DNA of 23,081 nt from CAYPEK01 sp964409645 (lineage in GTDB: Bacteria; UBP15; UBA6099). Positions within the stretch are counted from its first letter, which is position 1; every line of letters begins with the position of its first letter. The notes below the pieces were generated by a model that had not been told where the DNA came from, did no database searches, and worked only from the letters and a program-made list of their open reading frames with translations. Below, in pieces: positions 7,487 through 12,126 of this stretch. Where the stretch lies: NCBI GenBank assembly GCA_964409645.1, contig CAYPEK010000069.1:1-23081 (forward strand), in the 5' to 3' direction. The translations under genes and the position numbers were made by a program.

Positions 7487-8539
7487 ATGGCGGGAGAAGC
7501 CACGCTGAATGAAATCGCAGGACAGTTCGACACATGGGCAAGTCTCATTGAGGACATAGGCCTTCTTGAAACAGACGTAAAAAACAATTTTGACGTCAAG
7601 GAATTCGACGACGTTATTTTCGTCGGCGCGGGCACGTCATTTCACCTCGCAACAGCAGCCGCCTCTTCTTTCAGGTATGTATCCGGAGAGATGGCGCTCG
7701 CACATTCGTCATCGGATGTGGTTTATTTCCACAGATACCTGCTAAAGAAAGAACGAAAATATCTTGCCGTGTTTTTTTCGCGATCCGGCCGCACCCCTGA
7801 GACGCTCAAAGCTCTCGAAGAACTCAGAAAAAACTATCGCATCGCCGGAGTGGCCATCTCATGCGACCCGCTCAGCCCGCTCTGCAAACAGTGTGAAGTA
7901 TCGTTTCCCGTCAAGGAATGCTTCGAAGAAAGCATCATAATGACGAAATCTTTCACTTCGATGCTCTTTGTATCATATATGTTTGCCATGGCGATCGGCG
8001 AAAAATTTACGAACACGACATATCTCGAGCAATTCCCTGAGGAAGGCAGAGCCTCATTCGAGATGCAGCGACGAGCAGTCGAAAAAGTTGTCATGGAAGC
8101 GCCTATCGAACGGGCGACGATACTCGGCGGAGGCCCGTTCCTTGGCCTTGCACGCGAGTGCAGCCTCAAACTCGACGAGATGGCGCTGCTCAGGTCACAG
8201 GCAATGTCACCGATGGAACTTCGGCACGGCCCGCTGGCTCAGATCGGTAAAAATGATCTGCTGATATTCTTCATGTCTAATTCCGGCCGATCAGCCGAAA
8301 TTGAACTTCTGTACGAAGTCAAAGACCTCGAAGCACGTACGCTCATCCTATCCGACAAGAAGGAAAAAGATTTCGACACGCTTGCTGACTACCTGATACT
8401 CACCGGCAGGTCCCTTCCAGAACAATACAGAGGCATTCTATACGTCCCATTCATCCAATATATGGGCGCACTGGCAGCAATAAGAAAAGGAATTGATCCT
8501 GATGCGCCGCCTAATCTTACACATATTGTTGGGATGTGA
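7487..8539 (+). CDS. Two-SIS-domain sugar-phosphate isomerase/deaminase-like protein
   Basis: This 350-residue protein corresponds to the isomerase half of glucosamine-6-phosphate synthase (GlmS) without the glutaminase domain. The first SIS domain shows IFVGAGTSFHLA (44-55) and FFSRSGRTPETL (96-107). The second shows ILGGGPFLGLARE (212-224) and FMSNSGRSAE (262-271). Residues E224, K228, E231 and H247 match GlmS E481, K485, E488 and H504 in spacing. The C-terminal tail reads PPNLTHIVGM where GlmS has a P-x-N-L-x-K tail, so the ring-opening Lys603 is replaced by His346. It may act on an amino or keto sugar phosphate like the NagB-II/AgaS/FrlB proteins; the exact reaction is not predictable. 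The ATG at 7487 is preferred over an upstream TTG because GGAGGAG sits 5 nt before it. It lies 80 bp after the nucleotidylyltransferase gene. Confidence 0.85.
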   Translation: MAGEATLNEIAGQFDTWASLIEDIGLLETDVKNNFDVKEFDDVIFVGAGTSFHLATAAASSFRYVSGEMALAHSSSDVVYFHRYLLKKERKYLAVFFSRSGRTPETLKALEELRKNYRIAGVAISCDPLSPLCKQCEVSFPVKECFEESIIMTKSFTSMLFVSYMFAMAIGEKFTNTTYLEQFPEEGRASFEMQRRAVEKVVMEAPIERATILGGGPFLGLARECSLKLDEMALLRSQAMSPMELRHGPLAQIGKNDLLIFFMSNSGRSAEIELLYEVKDLEARTLILSDKKEKDFDTLADYLILTGRSLPEQYRGILYVPFIQYMGALAAIRKGIDPDAPPNLTHIVGM

Positions 8540-8613
8540 TTTGAGTTCTCCGCTTTGCAATTATTACAAGTAAAAAATGCGAATAAATTTGATACAAGCG
8601 CATTAAAATTAAC

Positions 8614-8643
8614 TTGACAACTCAGACGGCCCTCTGGTATGAT
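8614..8643 (+). promoter_or_regulatory. Strong sigma70-type promoter of the SCP2-like gene
   Basis: TTGACA (8614-8619), 18 bp, TATGAT (8638-8643). The start site would be near 8650. A CTCCG/CGGAG hairpin (arms 8651-8655 and 8672-8676) would then form at the very 5' end of the transcript. The gene is therefore expressed on its own even if the upstream genes read through. Confidence 0.75.
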
Positions 8644-8717
8644 GCGTACACTCCGAAAAAGAAAATGTGGACGGAGAAAGTATAATATTTTGTAATAAAA
8701 CAAGGGGGTACACAGAG

Positions 8718-9041
8718 ATGACGTGCAAAGAGATTTTTGATCAAATGCCCGGACAGTTTGATGCGGAAGCAGCGGGCGACTGGGAAGCGAAAGTCCAGTA
8801 CAACATCGAAGGCGACGACGGCGGCAACTGGGTTGTGGCAGTTTCCGGCGGCGCATGCACAGTTTCTGAAGGCTCGGCGGATGACGCAACGGCAACTCTC
8901 GAAACCGATGCGGAAACGTGGGTCGGAATTGCTGAAGGCTCAGTCGAACCGACAACCGCTTTCATGACAGGCAAAATCCGCATTTCCGGGAATATGGCAG
9001 ATGTTATGAAATCCCAGAAAGTCTTCAAGCGCCCGGAATAA
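8718..9041 (+). CDS. SCP2 (sterol carrier protein 2)-like lipid-binding protein
   Basis: This is a 107-residue cytoplasmic protein consisting of a single SCP2 fold. The N-terminal part reads CKEIFDQMPGQFDAEAAGD and the middle holds beta strands (WEAKVQYNIEG, NWVVAVSGGACTVSEG). The family-typical end is AFMTGKIRISGNMADVMKSQKVF (split here at about residues 81-103), the K-I-x-I-x-G-[ND] signature of bacterial SCP2 proteins. The fold has a hydrophobic tunnel that binds fatty acyl or other lipid molecules; bacterial members are mostly uncharacterised. The sequence is markedly acidic. The ATG at 8718 has GGGGG about 10 nt upstream. The gene has its own strong promoter and its own terminator, so it is a monocistronic, probably well-expressed unit. 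Confidence 0.87.
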   Translation: MTCKEIFDQMPGQFDAEAAGDWEAKVQYNIEGDDGGNWVVAVSGGACTVSEGSADDATATLETDAETWVGIAEGSVEPTTAFMTGKIRISGNMADVMKSQKVFKRPE

Positions 9042-9063
9042 TTCCCTTAATTTTCTTAAAAAT

Positions 9064-9095
9064 AAAAACCCCTGCTAAAGGGGTTTTTTATTTTT
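9064..9095 (+). terminator. Rho-independent terminator of the SCP2-like gene
   Basis: The stem AAAAACCCC (9064-9072) pairs with GGGGTTTTT (9080-9088) around a 7-nt loop, and a T-rich tract follows. It lies 22 bases after the stop codon. Confidence 0.92.
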
Positions 9096-9132
9096 AAAAA
9101 AATATGCCATATTGACTTTTATTCCAATTGGT

Positions 9133-9161
9133 TTGACAACAAATTGGTAATAATCTAACAT
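9133..9161 (+). promoter_or_regulatory. Candidate promoter of the HDOD gene
   Basis: TTGACA (9133-9138), 17 bp, TAACAT (9156-9161). Two direct copies of AATTGGT (9126-9132 and 9142-9148) flank the -35 box 16 bp apart, which could be a regulator site. The start site would be near 9168. Confidence 0.5.
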
Positions 9162-9195
9162 TCATTTCTTAGCTCAATTAAGGTTGAGTCTGACA

Positions 9196-10062
9196 ATGGA
9201 CGAAGCAACAAGAAAAAAGATAAGAACGAGCATTAAAGACCTCCCTACTCTTCCTACAATAGCTACGCAGATATTCAGCATTACAAGTAATCCTGATTCA
9301 ACAGTGGAAGACCTGAAAAGAATCATATCCACGGATCAAGTAGTCGCCGGCCGTATTATGAAAGCGGTTAACTCGGCTTACTACGGTTTCCCGAGACAAA
9401 TAGACAGCCTTTCAAAAGCTATCGTTATTCTTGGCTTCAATAACGTCAGGTCCATTACGCTGTCAGTTTCGATGATGGAAGTTTACTCAAAATCCAGTCC
9501 GACAGGAATTGATTATGGAGAACTCTGGTCTCATGCGGTAGGCACAGCCCATTGTGCGAGAGCGTTAGCCAGAGATATTGCGCCAAGAAATACGGAACAA
9601 TTTTTCGTTGCAGGGCTACTACACGATATTGGTATTGTGGCAATCAACCAATGTTTCCCTGAAAAATTTAATAAATGCATGAAGGAAGCATCGGAGCAAA
9701 AGCGCCCATTTTACGAAATTGAAAACGAAATATTCAATTTTAACCATGCCGATGTAGGTGAATTCATCGCTGACAGTTGGTTGCTTCCCGATATATTGGT
9801 CAAATCTATAGGATGCCACCACAGGCCGCAAGACGCAGTTGATGCCGTTGAGCTAGCTTATGCCGTTCACACCGCCGACATTCTCTGCAAACTCTCATCT
9901 TTCGGTAACTTCGGTGATAATGAACCTTTTTCGCTGGATTCGATATACGAACCCGCGAAAAACATGTTCGGGATATCGAAAGAAGGACTAACCAAAGAAC
10001 TAAAGAAAGATATAATCGAGAGCTTGGAAGAAGCAGCCAGTTTCATCAAAGGACTGAGTTGA
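9196..10062 (+). CDS. HDOD-domain signalling protein
   Basis: This 288-residue cytoplasmic protein is almost entirely one HDOD domain, a catalytically doubtful relative of HD phosphohydrolases found in bacterial signalling proteins. The hallmarks are DLPTLPTIATQIF near the N-terminus, IISTDQVVAGRIMKAVNSAYYGFP (about 45-68), AIVILGFNNVRSITLSVS (about 76-93), and a retained HD pair in AGLLHDIGIV (about 142-151). HDOD proteins are tied to motility, cell-cycle and c-di-GMP-linked regulation in other bacteria; no specific role can be read here. There is no receiver, GGDEF or EAL domain. I chose the ATG at 9196 over an in-frame TTG at 9184, because TAAGG lies 12 nt before the ATG but directly against the TTG. 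No terminator is visible after it. Confidence 0.9.
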   Translation: MDEATRKKIRTSIKDLPTLPTIATQIFSITSNPDSTVEDLKRIISTDQVVAGRIMKAVNSAYYGFPRQIDSLSKAIVILGFNNVRSITLSVSMMEVYSKSSPTGIDYGELWSHAVGTAHCARALARDIAPRNTEQFFVAGLLHDIGIVAINQCFPEKFNKCMKEASEQKRPFYEIENEIFNFNHADVGEFIADSWLLPDILVKSIGCHHRPQDAVDAVELAYAVHTADILCKLSSFGNFGDNEPFSLDSIYEPAKNMFGISKEGLTKELKKDIIESLEEAASFIKGLS

Positions 10063-10167
10063 CCGCCCGCCTTATCCGCGTGCATATCCCATGCATAAAT
10101 CAGACAGAATTATTTCTATCGAAATAAATAAATTTTGGTTATATATTCAATTATTTTAAAATAATTG

Positions 10168-10195
10168 TTGACAAAAAGTCTTAATGAGATATGAT
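10168..10195 (+). promoter_or_regulatory. Sigma70-type promoter of the cold-shock gene
   Basis: TTGACA (10168-10173), 16 bp, TATGAT (10190-10195). The start site near 10202 gives a leader of about 170 nt, similar in length to that of E. coli cspA. Confidence 0.65.
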
Positions 10196-10201
10196 TGAGA
10201 C

Positions 10202-10373
10202 GGTCGATGAGTAGCATGCATCCAGTTCTGAAATGAAAAGCACCCCCTACTATTGGTTTCTTTTCGTTTCCATGACCGGACAGCTACGACACCCGGCGCA
10301 ATAAGCCGGCAATGTGGCTGCACCTGCTCTTTGAGCAATACGGAGCAGCGATTTTTACCAGAAGGAGGGTAGC
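10202..10373 (+). promoter_or_regulatory. Long structured 5' leader of the cold-shock gene
   Basis: These 170 bases hold no gene but can fold. One hairpin is CCGGC (10293-10297) with GCCGG (10305-10309). Then TGCTC (10325-10329) can pair either with GAGCA (10333-10337) or, as CTGCTC (10324-10329), with GAGCAG (10343-10348). The two pairings exclude each other and lie just before the strong ribosome-binding site AAGGAGGG (10362-10369). CCCTACT (10245-10251) could also pair imperfectly with that site. This layout fits a temperature-sensitive leader; no folding energies were computed. Confidence 0.45.
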
Positions 10374-10586
10374 ATGGCGAAAACGAAAGGAAAAGTGAAG
10401 TGGTTCAATGCCGCCAAGGGATTCGGTTTCATCCAGAGAGCTGACGGAGATGGAAAAGATGTATTTGTCCACTATTCCGCAATCACTCAGGATGGCTTCA
10501 AAACCCTGAACGAGGGTGACGAAGTTGAATTCGAAATCGTTAGCACCCCGAAAGGCGAACAAGCGGCAAACGTTACAAAAGCGTAA
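10374..10586 (+). CDS. Cold-shock protein, CspA family
   Basis: This 70-residue protein is a single OB-fold cold-shock domain that binds single-stranded RNA and DNA and acts as an RNA chaperone. Both RNA-binding motifs are clear: RNP1 as KGFGFIQ (residues 15-21) and RNP2 as VFVHYSAI (about 30-37). The start KGKVKWFNAAKGFGFI is standard. Paralogues are common in bacteria, so it may or may not be the cold-induced one. The ribosome-binding site AGGAGGG is near perfect. The gene has its own promoter, a long leader and a strong terminator, so it is monocistronic. It is convergent with the lipoprotein gene on the other strand. Confidence 0.97.
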   Translation: MAKTKGKVKWFNAAKGFGFIQRADGDGKDVFVHYSAITQDGFKTLNEGDEVEFEIVSTPKGEQAANVTKA

Positions 10587-10609
10587 GTCGCTCGAAAATC
10601 GCTAACACT

Positions 10610-10638
10610 AAAAGCCTGCCCATTCGGCAGGCTTTTTT
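10610..10638. terminator. Terminator after the cold-shock gene, probably bidirectional
   Basis: AAAAGCCTGCC (10610-10620) pairs with GGCAGGCTTTT (10626-10636) around a 5-nt loop, and the plus strand continues in T to 10638. On the minus strand the same stem is followed by TTTTA. It can therefore also end the lipoprotein transcript, whose stop codon is 34 bp away. Confidence 0.92.
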
Positions 10639-10671
10639 AATTTAAATTCGTAACAGGGTTTTAGCGGCAGA

Positions 10672-12105
10672 TCAATTTCTAAGAGGATTAATTGAAAATC
10701 TCATAATCTTATTCGCGCTCGATGTGGATACGAAAACATAATTTCTTGAAGCGATTATATCCACTGGAGGTCCCGGCAGATCTTTCTTTCCGAGATACTC
10801 GCCCGTATGCCCATCGAAAATCGCAAGATACCTGTCTCTGAAACACGCCACAAAAACATAATTTTGATCCGGGTCTGTCGCAAGATCGGTAGGTTGGGCG
10901 CAAACCAAATCGCTGGTTGGCGATACAACAGAAGAATTTGTCGATGCAAGGCCGTCATCGTCAATCAACACCCTGAAAAGATATTGTTCGTCATCCTTTT
11001 CATCTTCGTCAGTTCCGCCATTGCACGTGACATACATCGTACCATCATCCATCGGCAGAATGTCCCATGGGTTGATGCACTTCATGTAACCATAATCCGA
11101 ACTATTAGTTATCGCATCAGTGCATAGTTTTGTTGAAGGGTCGCAAATTCCTCTTACTTTAATGTTATATGACGAATCGGCTAAAATCAGCCTCGTCACC
11201 ATCTCCTCGCCCACTCCGGATGCTTCTTTGCAATATGGAATAAGCGCTGATGTATTACACAGACCACTGTTACATTCCGAATTATATGTGCATGCACAAT
11301 TATTCTTCTTATTTGTAGTGCCGGCACAATATCCTGTTGTCTGCCCGTTATATGTATAATTGCTAAATGAATTACTCTGAGGATCGGTCAGCTTTTTTAT
11401 CGAAATTACTTGAGTATAAGCATCCAAAATATACATTAAGCCTTTGCTTGTATCCAATCTGACCCTGAACGGAATCGGGGATTCCGAGTCCGGTACGTAC
11501 ATCGCCGAGGCAGCATCGGTACTGGCATTAATTATCTCCATGCTTCCTGCCTGAGATTCAGCCTGATAGCCTGTAAAGAAAACCGCGTCGCTCGAAAAAT
11601 CCGCAACCGATTTAGTGGGATCGTGATAATACTGGATATCTCTTGCATTTTGAACGTATCCGCTTGTAGTGCTCAGACTTATTTCGGTCACAACTTTTTT
11701 ATCGGCGATTGATATTACCGATGCCCACCCTTCATTTCTCTGAGCATAAGATATTTGCGAATTCGTGCACTTATTCTGATTATCGTGGGAAACATACAAT
11801 TTTGAGTAGTCGCTATTGAACGTTATAGCCCTCGGAGTACAAAGAACCGGTATAGTCAACAGAGAATTCATCGTTGCCGTATCGAATATTTCCACCGTAT
11901 TTTCAACGGAATTCGCAACATACAACAATGAATAATCAGAATTCAGCGCCATTCCCCACGGAACTTTGCTTGTTCCGACATAAAAGCTGCCGGTATCTTT
12001 AGATGAGGAGGCGGTTCCACATGCTGCCATCATCAGCAGTAGCCCAAATCCGCAAACCACCCCTATTGCTCTGACTATCTTTACTATGCTCTTTCTTCCG
12101 GTCAA
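10672..12105 (-). CDS. Cysteine-rich beta-propeller lipoprotein (YncE/YVTN-like)
   Basis: This 477-residue protein begins with a signal peptide ending in the lipobox-like LLLMMAAC (Cys29). The next residue is Gly, so there is no Asp+2 inner-membrane retention signal and outer-membrane anchoring is likely. Repeated blades fit a YVTN-type beta-propeller: MALNSDYSLLYVANSVENTV (52-71), ITFNSDYSKLYVSHDNQ (94-110) and LATDPDQNYVFVACFRD (408-424). A compact six-Cys insert lies at residues 260-292 (C260, 270, 272, 278, 283, 292; core CACTYNSECNSGLC), like small disulfide modules in secreted proteins of some deltaproteobacteria. Counting all mature cysteines after C29 gives 14. Translation starts at TTG (12103-12105) with GAGAGG 7 nt before. 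It lies 21 bp after the SLH porin gene in the same operon, so the two products may work together at the outer membrane. Ligand and function are unknown. Confidence 0.82.
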   Translation of the reverse strand: MTGRKSIVKIVRAIGVVCGFGLLLMMAACGTASSSKDTGSFYVGTSKVPWGMALNSDYSLLYVANSVENTVEIFDTATMNSLLTIPVLCTPRAITFNSDYSKLYVSHDNQNKCTNSQISYAQRNEGWASVISIADKKVVTEISLSTTSGYVQNARDIQYYHDPTKSVADFSSDAVFFTGYQAESQAGSMEIINASTDAASAMYVPDSESPIPFRVRLDTSKGLMYILDAYTQVISIKKLTDPQSNSFSNYTYNGQTTGYCAGTTNKKNNCACTYNSECNSGLCNTSALIPYCKEASGVGEEMVTRLILADSSYNIKVRGICDPSTKLCTDAITNSSDYGYMKCINPWDILPMDDGTMYVTCNGGTDEDEKDDEQYLFRVLIDDDGLASTNSSVVSPTSDLVCAQPTDLATDPDQNYVFVACFRDRYLAIFDGHTGEYLGKKDLPGPPVDIIASRNYVFVSTSSANKIMRFSINPLRN

Positions 12106-12126
12106 TCCAGCACCTCTCGAAGAAAA

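Noticed and set aside
10111..10124. ATTTC/GAAAT hairpin after the HDOD gene
   Set aside because: Five AT-rich pairs without a proper U-tract; expected by chance in this AT-rich stretch.
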